From NCBI GenBank assembly GCA_937899835.1, contig CALCCE010000188.1, positions 1 to 62,933 of the forward strand: DNA of 62,933 bases. The letters run 5' to 3'. The notes under the pieces are model-generated. The model was given only the letters and a program-made list of their open reading frames with translations. It was not told the DNA's origin and made no database searches. This DNA is from an uncultured Flavobacteriales bacterium (GTDB lineage Bacteria > Bacteroidota > Bacteroidia > Flavobacteriales_G > Salibacteraceae). Below are positions 6,989-15,993 of this stretch, one piece after another. Positions within the stretch are counted from its first letter, which is position 1. Each line of letters opens with the position of its first letter. Made by a program: the position numbers and the translations under genes.

Positions 6989-8047
6989 CTAAAGTTCCCG
7001 GTGCGACCAATCGAACTGACCGAGGTTCAACAGTCCGTGTACCAGCAAATCAATAGCGCCTTGGATATCGGACTTGTGTGCCATCTCGATCACTTGATGA
7101 ATGTTGCGAGTGGGTATGCTTATGGCTCCGGAAATGGCCCCGCCGGCCGACATCCGCTGAATGCCTGAAGTATCGGTACCGCCTGCGGTAAGGATTTCTG
7201 ACTGCCAGGTGATGTTGTTTTTATCCGCCGTTTCGCGCAAAAAGGTCACCATCCGATAATCGCAGATAGCAGTGGCATCCATGATTTTTACTGCGGTTCC
7301 TTTTCCCAATCGGGTGATTTGCTCCTGAGGTCGCGACCCTGGAACATCGTAAGCGATCGTGGTGTCGATACAAATGCCAAAGTCGGGCTGAATGGCCAAT
7401 GAAGCTACACTTGCTCCACGAACACCTACTTCTTCCTGCACGGTAAATACCGCGTGCAAATCAAAAGGCAAGGGCTTGCCTTTTAAATCTTTGAGGGCTT
7501 GTATGAGCACAAACACCGATACCCGATTGTCGATGGATTTGCAATTGACGCAATCGCCCATCTCGATGAGTTCTCGTTCACGGGTCACCGGATCGCCTAC
7601 GCGCACCAGCTTTTCCACTTCAGTTTTGGGAAGACCCAAATCAATGAAAAAGTCAGTGGTTTTGGGCATTCTACCACGCTCCTCGGTGGTCATCACGTGT
7701 ATCGGCTTGGACCCCATTACGCCGATCAGGTCTTTTCGCCCGTGCACCACTACCCGTTGCGCGACTAAAGTTTTGGGATCAAAACCTCCGAGGGTGTGGA
7801 AACGCAAAAACCCTTCCTCATCGATGTGGGTGATGATAAAACCTATTTCATCGATATGGGCGGCCACCATCACTTTTTTATCGCTCTTTCCTTTGCGAAA
7901 AGCGGTGATGTTCCCAAGGTTGTCGGTGGACACTTCGTCCACAAGATCGATTACTTCGCGCCAAACAAGGGCGCGCATGCGTTGTTCAAAACCTGGGGCA
8001 CCGGCGGTCTCACAGATCTCCTTGAGGAGAGCAACATCAATAGGCAT
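6989..8047 (-). CDS. M42 family metallo-aminopeptidase
   Basis: A 352-residue cytoplasmic zinc aminopeptidase of the M42 (FrvX/PepA-like tetrahedral) family, acting on the N-termini of peptides. The metal and catalytic residues are in place: AAHIDEIG (His64, Asp66), KSIDNR (Asp173), QEEVG (catalytic Glu205 and ligand Glu206), CIDTT (Asp228) and NIHQVIE (His317). The N-terminal LLKEICETAGAPGFEQ is also typical. The length is normal. It is read toward the frameshifted gene at 6451, with about 100 bases between the two 3' ends. The next gene upstream on the same strand is pyruvate kinase, with a 39-base gap to this gene's start (its ATG is 8047). Confidence 0.93.
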   Translation of the reverse strand: MPIDVALLKEICETAGAPGFEQRMRALVWREVIDLVDEVSTDNLGNITAFRKGKSDKKVMVAAHIDEIGFIITHIDEEGFLRFHTLGGFDPKTLVAQRVVVHGRKDLIGVMGSKPIHVMTTEERGRMPKTTDFFIDLGLPKTEVEKLVRVGDPVTRERELIEMGDCVNCKSIDNRVSVFVLIQALKDLKGKPLPFDLHAVFTVQEEVGVRGASVASLAIQPDFGICIDTTIAYDVPGSRPQEQITRLGKGTAVKIMDATAICDYRMVTFLRETADKNNITWQSEILTAGGTDTSGIQRMSAGGAISGAISIPTRNIHQVIEMAHKSDIQGAIDLLVHGLLNLGQFDWSHREL

Positions 8048-8086
8048 GGTGTAAATGGATTATACCCCGAATTTACAATACTTCGG

Positions 8087-9523
8087 CTATTCGTGGGCCT
8101 GGCTTACCTTGATCATGTTGGACATCCCTTTGTTGGCAATCGGCATGCTGGCAATGTTGATCACGAGGTCCTCGTCTTCTACAAAACCTTCTTTGCGCAA
8201 AATGAATTTGATGTCGTCGATGGTGTGGTCGGTGCTCACAAACTTATCGTAGTAAAAGCCCTGTACCCCCCAAACCAAACTCAACATATTGAGAATGCGG
8301 TAGTTGGAGGTGAATACAAAAATGCCTGCTTTAGGTCGGTGACTGGAAATTTTAAAGGCTGTGTACCCCGAAAATGTCATGGTAATAATGGCTTTTGCTC
8401 CTACCGTTTCCGCAAGGCTAACCGCGTTTTGGCACACCGAATCAGTAATCAGCCGCTCTTCACTGGACTTAATTTTGTGGTCTTTGTTGTAGATGCCTTC
8501 GAAGGTTTCCATCCGGGTTACGATCTTATACATGGCTTTGATCACTTCCACCGGATGTTTTCCAACCGAAGTTTCACCACTCAGCATCACTGCATCGGCA
8601 CCGTCGAGCACAGCGTTGGCCACATCGTTTACCTCGGCTCGGGTTGGTGTAATGTTGGTGATCATCGTCTCCATCATTTGCGTGGCGATGATGACTGGCT
8701 TGGCGGCTCGCTGGGCTTTGTAAACGATCTCTTTTTGTATCAGCGGCACGTTTTGCATCGGGATTTCTACCCCAAGATCACCCCGGGCCACCATCAAAGC
8801 ATCTGACTCTTCAACAATTCCGTCGATATCGGCCACCGCTTCGGGCTTCTCGATTTTGGCAATTACCTGGGTAAACTTGGATTTCCCTTTGTCGCGAATA
8901 ATTTTCTTTAGTTCAATCAAGTCTTGCCGCGAACGAACGAAGGAAAGTCCAATCCAGCTGATTTGATTTTCTAAAGCAAAATGCAGGTCTACCAAGTCCT
9001 TTTCCGTCAAACTTGGGATAGAAACCTTGGTATTGGGCAGGTTTACTCCTTTTTTTGAAGACAGCGGGCCTCCGTGATTTACTTTGCAGCGCACCTCAGT
9101 AGCACTTACAATTTCCGTCACTTCAAGGTGTAGTTTTCCATCGTCAATAAGGATGGCTTCACCTACGGTAACGTCTCTTGGGAAGGCCTCGTAGTTGATA
9201 AAGACCCGATCGGCAGTACTTACCGCTTCTTCGGTAGTCATCACCAGTTCGTGGCCATTTTCTAACACAACGCCTTCCTCTACCACACCAATCCGAATTT
9301 TCGGACCTTGAAGGTCGGCCAAGATGGCCGTATGCGTTTTCAATTCGGTATTGAGCTCACGGATGATCTTGATCACTTTCAGGTGATCTTCGTGCGAACC
9401 GTGTGAAAAGTTGATTCGGCAGATGTTTACGCCGTTTTCAATCATTGTTTTGAGGGTCTCCTTGTCAGAGGACGCCGGACCCAATGTGGCTACAATCTTT
9501 GTCTTTTTCTTGTGGTGGCTCAT
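8087..9523 (-). CDS. pyk: Pyruvate kinase
   Basis: A 478-residue glycolytic enzyme that converts phosphoenolpyruvate and ADP to pyruvate and ATP. The N-terminus TKIVATLGPASSDKETL, the substrate segment INFSHG, the active-site signature VIAKIEKPEAVADID and the metal segment MVARGDLGVEIPMQNVP are all present, as are TPTRAEVNDVANAVLDGADA and SGETSVGKHPVE. The C-terminal allosteric domain (about 350-478) is complete. The ATG overlaps the stop of the IPExxxVDY gene by four bases, so the two are co-transcribed and probably translationally coupled. It is the last gene of the acpP-fabF-rnc-IPE-pyk block. Confidence 0.97.
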   Translation of the reverse strand: MSHHKKKTKIVATLGPASSDKETLKTMIENGVNICRINFSHGSHEDHLKVIKIIRELNTELKTHTAILADLQGPKIRIGVVEEGVVLENGHELVMTTEEAVSTADRVFINYEAFPRDVTVGEAILIDDGKLHLEVTEIVSATEVRCKVNHGGPLSSKKGVNLPNTKVSIPSLTEKDLVDLHFALENQISWIGLSFVRSRQDLIELKKIIRDKGKSKFTQVIAKIEKPEAVADIDGIVEESDALMVARGDLGVEIPMQNVPLIQKEIVYKAQRAAKPVIIATQMMETMITNITPTRAEVNDVANAVLDGADAVMLSGETSVGKHPVEVIKAMYKIVTRMETFEGIYNKDHKIKSSEERLITDSVCQNAVSLAETVGAKAIITMTFSGYTAFKISSHRPKAGIFVFTSNYRILNMLSLVWGVQGFYYDKFVSTDHTIDDIKFILRKEGFVEDEDLVINIASMPIANKGMSNMIKVSQAHE

Positions 9524-9942
9524 TCAAACAACAGGTTTTGCTTTGATTTGAGTTGATTGGGATCGATGGAATAAGCGGTGAGCACTACATCGGTTCCCTT
9601 GATGCGGTCCAGTAAACCTTGGGTGTCTACCAAGTCAGTCAGGCCTTCTACCAGCAAAAAATAGTCGGCTTGTCGTTGTTCCTGAACCAATATCCCTGGA
9701 TTCCCCCGATTGGCCACCACGATGTATTTCAGGTGGTTGACGGCATCTTCCCAGGTGTAAAAAGAAAACCGGAGGGGCGCCTCACCGGTTTTCACCGTTA
9801 ATTCATAATCGTTTTGTTTCTGTAGATCCGAACCCAGTTGATGGTTCAGCGACCAGCAGAGCCGGTAGTCTTTCAAATGGCAACTGATTCCATACAAAAG
9901 GAAATCGTAGTCGAAATCAAAATCCAGCCGGGCCTTGCTCAT
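9520..9942 (-). CDS. IPExxxVDY family protein
   Basis: A 140-residue soluble protein of a Bacteroidota family named for a conserved motif and commonly found directly before pyk. Here the motif region is degenerate (QRQADYFLLVEG). Other landmarks are FDFDYDFLLYGISCHLKDYR near the start and SFYTWEDAVNHLKYIVVANRG in the middle. No enzymatic function is known for the family. The ATG at 9942 (MSKARLDFD) is preferred over one six codons upstream because family members begin close to this point. Its tight four-base overlap with pyk suggests a linked role, possibly in control or stability of the kinase, which is only a guess. Confidence 0.8.
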   Translation of the reverse strand: MSKARLDFDFDYDFLLYGISCHLKDYRLCWSLNHQLGSDLQKQNDYELTVKTGEAPLRFSFYTWEDAVNHLKYIVVANRGNPGILVQEQRQADYFLLVEGLTDLVDTQGLLDRIKGTDVVLTAYSIDPNQLKSKQNLLFE

Positions 9943-9987
9943 GGCCGTAAAAGTCGGCAATATGAGCCGAAAGATTTAAAAAAAGGC

Positions 9988-9995
9988 CAAAGTTA
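9988..9995 (-). promoter_or_regulatory. -7 box (TAACTTTG) before IPExxxVDY-pyk
   Basis: An exact minus-strand TAnnTTTG in the short gap after rnc, 45 bases upstream of the ATG at 9942. It could let IPExxxVDY-pyk be transcribed separately from the fatty-acid genes upstream. Confidence 0.45.
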
Positions 9996-10002
9996 AGGTG
10001 AA

Positions 10003-10725
10003 TTATGGGTTAATCTTTTTCCAGGCATCGCCAGCGGCCCTTTGTTCTGCTTTCTTTTTGCTGGAAGCAATCCCTTTTCCGCACTCCGCGTCATCTACTA
10101 TCACGTGTGCTTCATAGAGGCGTTTTCCCTTTTGGGAGTTGTCTTCCTTTACTTCAAAGCGGATGCGTTTCTTCTCTTTTTGGGTCCATTCAATCAGTTT
10201 GCTTTTGAAATCGGTCTCTTGTTTGGCCAGGTCTTCCAGCTTCCCCGATTCTCCAATCAGTCGGGATTCTACCCATTTGCGGGTAGTTCCGTAGCCTTGA
10301 TCAAGATAAATGGCGCCAATAAGGGCTTCCAATGCATTTCCGTTGATGGTGTTGGACTTGTCAGCGGCTTCGAGGTTCGATTCGATGTGCTGATCAATTC
10401 CCAACTCCACCGCCAGGTTATTGAGGTAGGTTCTGCCTACGAACTTGGCCCGGGTCTTGGTTAAGAAGCCTTCGTCTTGTTCTTTGAAGTGGGTAAAAAG
10501 GTACTCCGCAACAATCGAATCCAGCACTGCATCACCTAAGAACTCCAAGCGCTCATTGCTGTTTTTCCGACCGTGTTCTTTTCTTACCGCAGCCGATTTG
10601 TGCCGCATAGCATCTTGATACAAGTGCCATTTACGAGGGGTAAATCCCAACAAATTCAACAAAAAGTCGGCGAAAGACGGATCGAGGTCTTTGGGCTTTC
10701 GGGAGAATAGTCGGAATAACGTCAA
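10003..10725 (-). CDS. rnc: Ribonuclease III
   Basis: A 240-residue double-strand-specific RNase that matures rRNA and processes mRNA. The catalytic signature NERLEFLGDAVLD lies near residue 57. The second acidic site is in NALEALIGAIYLDQG near 130. The C-terminal double-stranded RNA-binding domain covers about 168-238 (DFKSKLIEWTQ, then KGIASSKKKAEQRAAGDAW). The length and order are standard. The gene starts three bases after fabF, so it is in the same operon. The fabF-rnc pairing is common in Bacteroidota and many other bacteria. Confidence 0.96.
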   Translation of the reverse strand: MTLFRLFSRKPKDLDPSFADFLLNLLGFTPRKWHLYQDAMRHKSAAVRKEHGRKNSNERLEFLGDAVLDSIVAEYLFTHFKEQDEGFLTKTRAKFVGRTYLNNLAVELGIDQHIESNLEAADKSNTINGNALEALIGAIYLDQGYGTTRKWVESRLIGESGKLEDLAKQETDFKSKLIEWTQKEKKRIRFEVKEDNSQKGKRLYEAHVIVDDAECGKGIASSKKKAEQRAAGDAWKKINP

Positions 10726-10728
10726 AAA

Positions 10729-11985
10729 TTAACCCTTGAATTTGCGGAATACCACCGAGGCATTGTGTCCGCCAAATCCAAAAGTGTTGCTTAACGCTGC
10801 ATTAACTTCCCGCTCCTGAGCGGTGTTGAAAGTAAAGTTGAGGTTCGGATCTAGTTCGGGATCGTCGGTGAAATGATTGATCGTTGGAGGAACGATATTG
10901 TTTTTCACTGCCAGAATAGTAGCAATTCCCTCTATCGCACCGGCGGCACCCAAAAGGTGGCCCGTCATGGACTTGGTGGAACTGATGTTCAGTTGATAGG
11001 CGTGCTCTCCAAAAACCGTTTTGATGGCTTTGGTTTCGGCAATGTCTCCCAGCGGAGTGGAAGTTCCATGTACGTTGATGTAATCGATTTCCGAAATGTC
11101 TAAATCGGAATGATCGTTCATCGCAGTTCGCATCACATTAATGGCGCCCAATCCTTCGGGATGTGGCGCGGTGATGTGGTGTGCATCTGCCGAAAGGCCT
11201 CCACCTACGATTTCTGCATAGATGTTGGCTCCGCGATTCACAGCGTGCTCGTATTCTTCCAGAATAATGGCGCCCGAGCCTTCGCCCAGAACAAATCCAT
11301 CGCGTTCTTTGTCGAAGGGGCGAGAGGCCGTTTCAGGACTATCGTTTCGGGTAGAGAGTGCATGCATGGCGTTGAAGCCACCCATTCCTGTTTCGATCAC
11401 TGCTGCTTCTGATCCTCCACTAATCATCACGTCTGCTTTGCCCAACCGAATGTAGTTGAAGGCATCGATCATGGAGTGAGAAGAGGAAGCACAAGCGGAA
11501 ACCGTGGAAAAGTTTGGCCCACGGAATCCATGACGAATGGAGATGTTGCCAGACGCGATGTCGGCAATCATCTTCGGAATGAAGAAAGGATTGAAACGTG
11601 GTACACCGTTTCCTTGGAGGAAACCGGTGACTTCTTGCTGAAAGGTGATGATTCCACCAATACCGGAACCCCAAATTACTCCTGCTCGGTCGAGGTCGAT
11701 CTTTTCAAGGTTAAGCCCTGAATCTTTGATCGCCTCCTCCGAAGTTACCATCGCATACTTCGAAAACAAGTCGTGTTTTCGAGCCTCTTTGCGATCGAAA
11801 TGGTCGGCAGGGTCGAAATCCTTGACCTCGCAAGCAAATTTGGTTTTGAAGTGAGTGGTATCGAATCGGGTAATGGGAGCGGCTCCGCTCACCCCTCCGA
11901 TCAGATTTTTCCAGTACTCTTCAACGGAGTTTCCGATTGGGGTAAGCGCACCAAGTCCTGTAACGACAACGCGTTTTAGCTCCAT
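10729..11985 (-). CDS. fabF: Beta-ketoacyl-ACP synthase II
   Basis: A 418-residue condensing enzyme of type II fatty-acid synthesis that elongates acyl-ACP with malonyl-ACP. The catalytic triad is visible: Cys165 in STVSACASSS, His306 in NVHGTSTPLGD and His343 in TGHLLGAAGA. The N-terminus RRVVVTGLGALTPIG-like pattern (KRVVVTGLGALTPIG) and C-terminal NTFGFGGHNASVVF match FabF. It lies directly downstream of acpP, with a 45-base gap, and just upstream of rnc. The context and single-ACP arrangement indicate housekeeping fatty-acid synthesis and not a polyketide cluster. Confidence 0.97.
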   Translation of the reverse strand: MELKRVVVTGLGALTPIGNSVEEYWKNLIGGVSGAAPITRFDTTHFKTKFACEVKDFDPADHFDRKEARKHDLFSKYAMVTSEEAIKDSGLNLEKIDLDRAGVIWGSGIGGIITFQQEVTGFLQGNGVPRFNPFFIPKMIADIASGNISIRHGFRGPNFSTVSACASSSHSMIDAFNYIRLGKADVMISGGSEAAVIETGMGGFNAMHALSTRNDSPETASRPFDKERDGFVLGEGSGAIILEEYEHAVNRGANIYAEIVGGGLSADAHHITAPHPEGLGAINVMRTAMNDHSDLDISEIDYINVHGTSTPLGDIAETKAIKTVFGEHAYQLNISSTKSMTGHLLGAAGAIEGIATILAVKNNIVPPTINHFTDDPELDPNLNFTFNTAQEREVNAALSNTFGFGGHNASVVFRKFKG

Positions 11986-12030
11986 AAACGGAAAATTGTT
12001 GGTGGAACGGGTGAAATTTTCAGCAATGCC

Positions 12031-12267
12031 TTAGCCGGCGTTATCCTCGATGTACTTGATCGCTTCTCCAACGGTAGCAATGTTTTCAGCTTGGTCGTCG
12101 GGGATAGCAATGTTGAATTCTTTTTCGAATTCCATGATCAGCTCTACCGTATCTAACGAATCGGCACCGAGATCATTGGTGAAGCTGGAGGTCTCGCTCA
12201 CTTCTCCTTCACTTACTCCGAGCTTATCTACAATGATAGCGGTTACTTTATTCTTAATATCAGACAT
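12031..12267 (-). CDS. acpP: Acyl carrier protein
   Basis: A 78-residue acidic ACP. The phosphopantetheine attachment serine is Ser37 in [12 protein letters not shown]. Four short helices and the usual tail ([14 protein letters not shown]) are seen. The start at 12267 (MSDIKNK) gives the normal length; an in-frame ATG seven codons upstream would add MKPKTPA, which is atypical. It is the first gene of the acpP-fabF-rnc run and carries acyl chains for FabF next door. Confidence 0.97.
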   Translation of the reverse strand: MSDIKNKVTAIIVDKLGVSEGEVSETSSFTNDLGADSLDTVELIMEFEKEFNIAIPDDQAENIATVGEAIKYIEDNAG

Positions 12268-12350
12268 TGCAGGTGTTTTAGGTTTCAAAAATTACGGTGC
12301 AAAGAAAAATATTTCTCTGCGATATATCCAAATTTGTTGGAAAGAATGTG

Positions 12351-13016
12351 TCAGTAGTAGACTGCTACCTCGTCCAGCGGTTTGCGATCGATATCAGGTA
12401 CTTGCACTTCATCGGCCGGATAACCCACTGGAATCAGCAGGAATGGACGCTCATTGGAAGGGCGGTCTAGCAGTTGGGTTAAAAACTTCATTGGGCTCGG
12501 TGTATGCGTCAAAGCTACCAAGCCTGCCCGGTGAATGGCACTCAGCAAAAAGCCCGAAGCAAGGCCCACCGACTCGGTTACGTAGTAATTCAGTTTCTTT
12601 TCCTCTTCTACCATTTCATATGCCCGTTTGAACACAATTATCAGCCAGGGAGCTATTTCGAGAAAAGGCTTGTGGTGATCAGTACCCAAATCCCGCAAAT
12701 CATTCAACCATTCATCGCTCATCCGGCCATGGTAGTTTTCAAATTCTTCTTTTTCTGCGGCCACCCGAATCTTGCTTTTCATTTCGGCATTGGATACAGC
12801 ACAAAACGTCCAAGGCTGCTTGTTGGCTCCTGAAGGAGCGGTAGAAGCAGATCGGATCAAGTTATCGATCACTTCTTTGGGTACGGGACGATCAGAAAAA
12901 TCGCGAACCGACCTTCGTTGGTCTATCCAATCAAAATGCGCTTGTGTTCGCCGGATCATTTCATCCGGTTCATAAGTTTCCCGATTGTAGGGAATGAATC
13001 CGTCGGCCTTTGCCAT
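12351..13016 (-). CDS. Nitroreductase family flavoprotein
   Basis: A 221-residue FMN-dependent oxidoreductase of the nitroreductase superfamily. The FMN-binding start DQRRSVRDFSDRPVPKEVID (about 32-51) and the SASTAPSGANKQPWTFCAVS segment (near 57-76) are typical. The C-terminal part (PVGYPADEVQVPDIDRK) is close to enzymes annotated as nitroreductases or iodotyrosine-dehalogenase-like proteins. The YYVTESVGLASGFLLSAIHR helix is typical of the subgroup near iodotyrosine deiodinase, so that activity is an alternative. It is monocistronic and divergent from purN. The natural substrate cannot be read from sequence. Confidence 0.88.
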   Translation of the reverse strand: MAKADGFIPYNRETYEPDEMIRRTQAHFDWIDQRRSVRDFSDRPVPKEVIDNLIRSASTAPSGANKQPWTFCAVSNAEMKSKIRVAAEKEEFENYHGRMSDEWLNDLRDLGTDHHKPFLEIAPWLIIVFKRAYEMVEEEKKLNYYVTESVGLASGFLLSAIHRAGLVALTHTPSPMKFLTQLLDRPSNERPFLLIPVGYPADEVQVPDIDRKPLDEVAVYY

Positions 13017-13084
13017 AGCAACAGGTTTGATAAGAATAACTGTGTGAATGCACTACGAATCTACGGCAATTGACTGGCTTGCGT

Positions 13085-13092
13085 TACTTTTG
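13085..13092 (+). promoter_or_regulatory. -7 box (TACTTTTG) before purN
   Basis: An exact TAnnTTTG only four bases upstream of the purN ATG at 13097. It fits a leaderless transcript and rules against an upstream in-frame TTG start at 13070. Confidence 0.5.
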
Positions 13093-13096
13093 GCGC

Positions 13097-13681
13097 ATGT
13101 CAAAACACCGATTGGCCCTCTTTGCTTCAGGAACCGGAAGTAATGTTGCCCAAATTGTGACCTACTTCCAAAACCACACTTCCATCGAAGTAGGACTCAT
13201 TGTAGCCAGCAAATCCACTGCAGGGGTTTTGAACATTGCACAAGCACAAGGCATTGATTCCATCGTGCTTCAACGGACGGAATTTTATGAAAATGAGTCC
13301 ATTCTCCTTGACTTGAAGGAGCGCCACATCAATTTTATCGTGTTGGCTGGCTTTCTTTGGTTGGTGCCGGGTTATCTGGTAAAAGCTTACAAGAATCGGA
13401 TGGTCAACATTCATCCTGCTTTGCTTCCCAAGTTTGGAGGTAAAGGCATGTATGGCATGCATGTGCACCGGGCGGTGATAGCCGCCGGAGAAACCGAAAG
13501 TGGTCCTACCGTCCACCTGGTTAATGAAGTGTATGATGATGGAGCCATTCTTTTTCAAGAACGCTGCCCGGTTTTGCCCGACGATCAACCGGAAGACCTG
13601 GCCCGCCGGGTACTTGCATTGGAGCACCGCCATTTTGCCCCTACCATCGAGCGGTATCTACTTTCCTTAGGTCAATCTTAA
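13097..13681 (+). CDS. purN: Phosphoribosylglycinamide formyltransferase
   Basis: A 194-residue GAR transformylase that moves a formyl group from 10-formyl-tetrahydrofolate to glycinamide ribonucleotide in purine synthesis. The N-terminal phosphate loop LFASGTGSNVAQI, the catalytic NIHPALLPKFGG (Asn104, His106) and the late Asp in VYDDGAILFQ are present. The start at 13097 (MSKHRLALF) is fixed by the promoter box. It is not in a purine operon; neighbours are nitroreductase (divergent) and marC. The length is normal for the family. Confidence 0.95.
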   Translation: MSKHRLALFASGTGSNVAQIVTYFQNHTSIEVGLIVASKSTAGVLNIAQAQGIDSIVLQRTEFYENESILLDLKERHINFIVLAGFLWLVPGYLVKAYKNRMVNIHPALLPKFGGKGMYGMHVHRAVIAAGETESGPTVHLVNEVYDDGAILFQERCPVLPDDQPEDLARRVLALEHRHFAPTIERYLLSLGQS

Positions 13682-13795
13682 GCGACTTTTTCTCCTGTAG
13701 CCGGCATTTCACCGATTGGCCTCGGTATTTTACCGTTTTTGACAAATTCGACAAAAATTCATTCCCTTTTGAGAACAGATTGAAACAAGAGTATC

Positions 13796-13803
13796 TACCT
13801 TCG
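13796..13803 (+). promoter_or_regulatory. Near-match -7 box (TACCTTCG) before marC
   Basis: One mismatch from TAnnTTTG, 28 bases upstream of the marC ATG. The same octamer precedes pheS. Confidence 0.35.
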
Positions 13804-13831
13804 CGCGCCATTTTTAAATAACGCGATTGAG

Positions 13832-14416
13832 ATGCTCAGTTTTGATCTGAAAGATTTAAAAGAAATAGGAACTGCAACCATGGTATTGTTTGCCGTGATT
13901 GACATCATTGGTTCCATTCCGCTCATCATTGAATTGAAGCAAAAAGCGGGTGTAATTGAAGCGAAAAAGGCCAGTTTGGTTTCGCTCTTTCTTATGATCG
14001 GTTTTCTGTTTGTTGGGGAGTCGATCTTACTTCTGATCGGTATCGATGTGGCTTCTTTTGCCATCGCCGGTTCGTTCATCTTATTCTTCCTGGCATTGGA
14101 AATGGTGCTGGGCATTAAGCTCTACAAAGACAACATGCCTCAAACGGCTTCCATCGTTCCACTGGCTTTTCCCATCATTGCTGGTGCCGGATCAATGACT
14201 TCGCTGCTCTCGCTGCGGGCGGAATTTGCTTCGCAAAACATTGTGGTAGCCATTGTGATCAACATCATAGTAGTTTACCTCACGCTGCGGCTTACCAACC
14301 GCATTGAGCGCATTCTCGGACCCACCGGAATCGCCATTATCCGAAAAGTGTTCGGCATCATTTTGTTGGCCATTGCGGTGAAGCTTTTTAAAACCAACGT
14401 TAGTATTGGGCTGTAA
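13832..14416 (+). CDS. MarC family integral membrane protein
   Basis: A 194-residue inner-membrane protein with six hydrophobic segments. Family landmarks are FAVIDIIGSIPLIIEL (about 20-35), ALEMVLGIKLYKDN near 88-101 and VPLAFPIIAGAGSMTSLLSL (about 109-128). MarC was once tied to multiple antibiotic resistance, a link later questioned; the transport function of the family is unknown. The two three-helix halves show the usual internal similarity. A near-match promoter box is upstream, and the GH3 gene follows 47 bases later on the same strand, so the two may be co-transcribed. Confidence 0.92.
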   Translation: MLSFDLKDLKEIGTATMVLFAVIDIIGSIPLIIELKQKAGVIEAKKASLVSLFLMIGFLFVGESILLLIGIDVASFAIAGSFILFFLALEMVLGIKLYKDNMPQTASIVPLAFPIIAGAGSMTSLLSLRAEFASQNIVVAIVINIIVVYLTLRLTNRIERILGPTGIAIIRKVFGIILLAIAVKLFKTNVSIGL

Positions 14417-14463
14417 AGCTTTCTGCATTAAACGCGGTTTTCGCTAATTTTACCCGCTATCTA

Positions 14464-15966
14464 ATGGGACTCAAAGCCGCTCTTAGCAAACCTTTTGCCG
14501 CCCACGTGGTGCGCAAGCTCGACAAATGGCGCAGCGATGGTGTTGCAGCTCAAGAGGCGGTTTTTCAACACTTGGTACAAACCGGAAAAGGTACTCAGTT
14601 TGGTGCGGAGCATTTTTTCGACCGCATTCATACTTATTCGGATTTTCGGAAAAATGTGCCGTTGCGCACTTACGAAGATTTTGAGCCTTACGTAGAGCGC
14701 ATCATGCAAGGTGAAAAGGATGTGCTTTGGAAAGGTCGCCCCCTCTATTGGTCGAAGACTTCGGGTACCACCTCGGGGGTAAAGTACATTCCTATCTCCA
14801 AAGAGAGCATTCACAACCACCTGGACTCGGCTCGGAATGCCCTTTTGTGCTACGTTCACGAAACAGGCAACACGGGCTTTATCGATGGTAAAATGATTTT
14901 CTTGCAGGGGAGTCCTACCTTGAGCAAGCAAGGTGGAATTGATACCGGTCGACTTTCCGGCATTGTGGCACACCACGTGCCCGGCTATCTGCAACGCAAT
15001 CGAATGCCTTCGTTTGCTACCAATTGCATGGAAGATTGGGAGGAAAAAGTGAGTGCTGTAGTGAAGGAAACGCTGCCACAACCCATGTCGCTCATTAGTG
15101 GCATTCCCTCGTGGGTACAAATGTATTTCGAGCGCCTCATCGAAGTTTCGGGTAAAGCCAACGTTGGAGAGGTATTTCCCGATTTTTCTCTGTTTGTATA
15201 CGGTGGTGTGAATTTTGATCCTTACCGAAGCATCTTTGATCGCCTGATCGGCCGGCCGGTCGATACGATTGAGACTTATCCGGCCTCGGAAGGATTCATT
15301 GCTTTTCAGGATTCGCAAAAAGAGGACGGCTTGTTGCTCACCGCCAAAGCGGGTATATTCTACGAGTTTGTTCCGGCTGATGAGATCGGCAAAACCAATC
15401 CTACGCGCTTGTCGCTCAGCGAAGTGGAGCTGGGCGTTAACTACGCCATTGTGCTCAACACCAATGCCGGTCTTTGGGGCTATGTGATCGGAGATACCGT
15501 GCGCTTCGTTTCCAAAGACCCTTATCGCTTAAAAGTGACGGGACGCACCAAGCACTTTATTTCTGCCTTTGGCGAACACGTGATTGGCGAAGAAGTAGAC
15601 CGGGCCATGCGAAAAGTACAGGAGCAATTTGGAGGAAGGGTCCGGGAATTTCATGTGGCTCCTCAGGTAACTCCTGAGGAAGGAAATTTACCATTTCATG
15701 AATGGCTGGTAGAGTTTGAACAGCTTCCCCAGGATTTGGACGCCTTTTCGGCCGCTCTCGATCGCGAAATGGTGGATCAAAACATCTATTACAAAGACCT
15801 GATCGATGGGAATATCCTCCGGCCCTTAAAATTGAGCCTCATCCAACAAGAAGGCTTTGTGCAAATGATGAAAAGTCGCGGCAAGCTCGGAGGACAAAAC
15901 AAAGTGCCCCGCCTGGCAAACGACCGTTCCGTGGCTGATGTTTTGCTTCAGTGGGCAAAGTCTTAA
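14464..15966 (+). CDS. GH3 superfamily acyl-adenylating enzyme
   Basis: A 500-residue bacterial member of the GH3 family, related to plant acyl-acid-amido synthetases within the adenylate-forming (ANL) superfamily. The ATP loop is SKTSGTTSG (98-106). Other landmarks are SGIPSWVQMYFERL near 215-230, IETYPASEGFIAFQ near 270-285 and GLWGYVIGDTVRFVS near 338-352. It also has GRTKHFISAFGEHVIGEE, the hinge-like motif of this family. In plants, GH3 enzymes join amino acids to auxin or jasmonate. The bacterial homologues are common in Bacteroidota but their acids and amines are unknown. A TAATTTTA sequence 12 bases before the ATG may be a weak promoter. Confidence 0.9.
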   Translation: MGLKAALSKPFAAHVVRKLDKWRSDGVAAQEAVFQHLVQTGKGTQFGAEHFFDRIHTYSDFRKNVPLRTYEDFEPYVERIMQGEKDVLWKGRPLYWSKTSGTTSGVKYIPISKESIHNHLDSARNALLCYVHETGNTGFIDGKMIFLQGSPTLSKQGGIDTGRLSGIVAHHVPGYLQRNRMPSFATNCMEDWEEKVSAVVKETLPQPMSLISGIPSWVQMYFERLIEVSGKANVGEVFPDFSLFVYGGVNFDPYRSIFDRLIGRPVDTIETYPASEGFIAFQDSQKEDGLLLTAKAGIFYEFVPADEIGKTNPTRLSLSEVELGVNYAIVLNTNAGLWGYVIGDTVRFVSKDPYRLKVTGRTKHFISAFGEHVIGEEVDRAMRKVQEQFGGRVREFHVAPQVTPEEGNLPFHEWLVEFEQLPQDLDAFSAALDREMVDQNIYYKDLIDGNILRPLKLSLIQQEGFVQMMKSRGKLGGQNKVPRLANDRSVADVLLQWAKS

Positions 15967-15993
15967 ATGCGAAGTATTTTCCTTTGATATGGT

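Noticed and set aside
7796-8806. Long plus-strand open frame opposite the M42 and pyk genes
   Set aside because: It is antisense to two genes with intact catalytic motifs and has no domain similarity, a normal by-product of codon bias on the real strand.
10729-12267. fabF with acpP as part of a polyketide cluster
   Set aside because: The gene order acpP-fabF-rnc is the primary fatty-acid arrangement; no extra synthase, tailoring or transport genes are linked.
14461-15318. Minus-strand open frame opposite the GH3 gene
   Set aside because: Covers the region encoding the adenylation motif on the other strand; no recognisable protein pattern.
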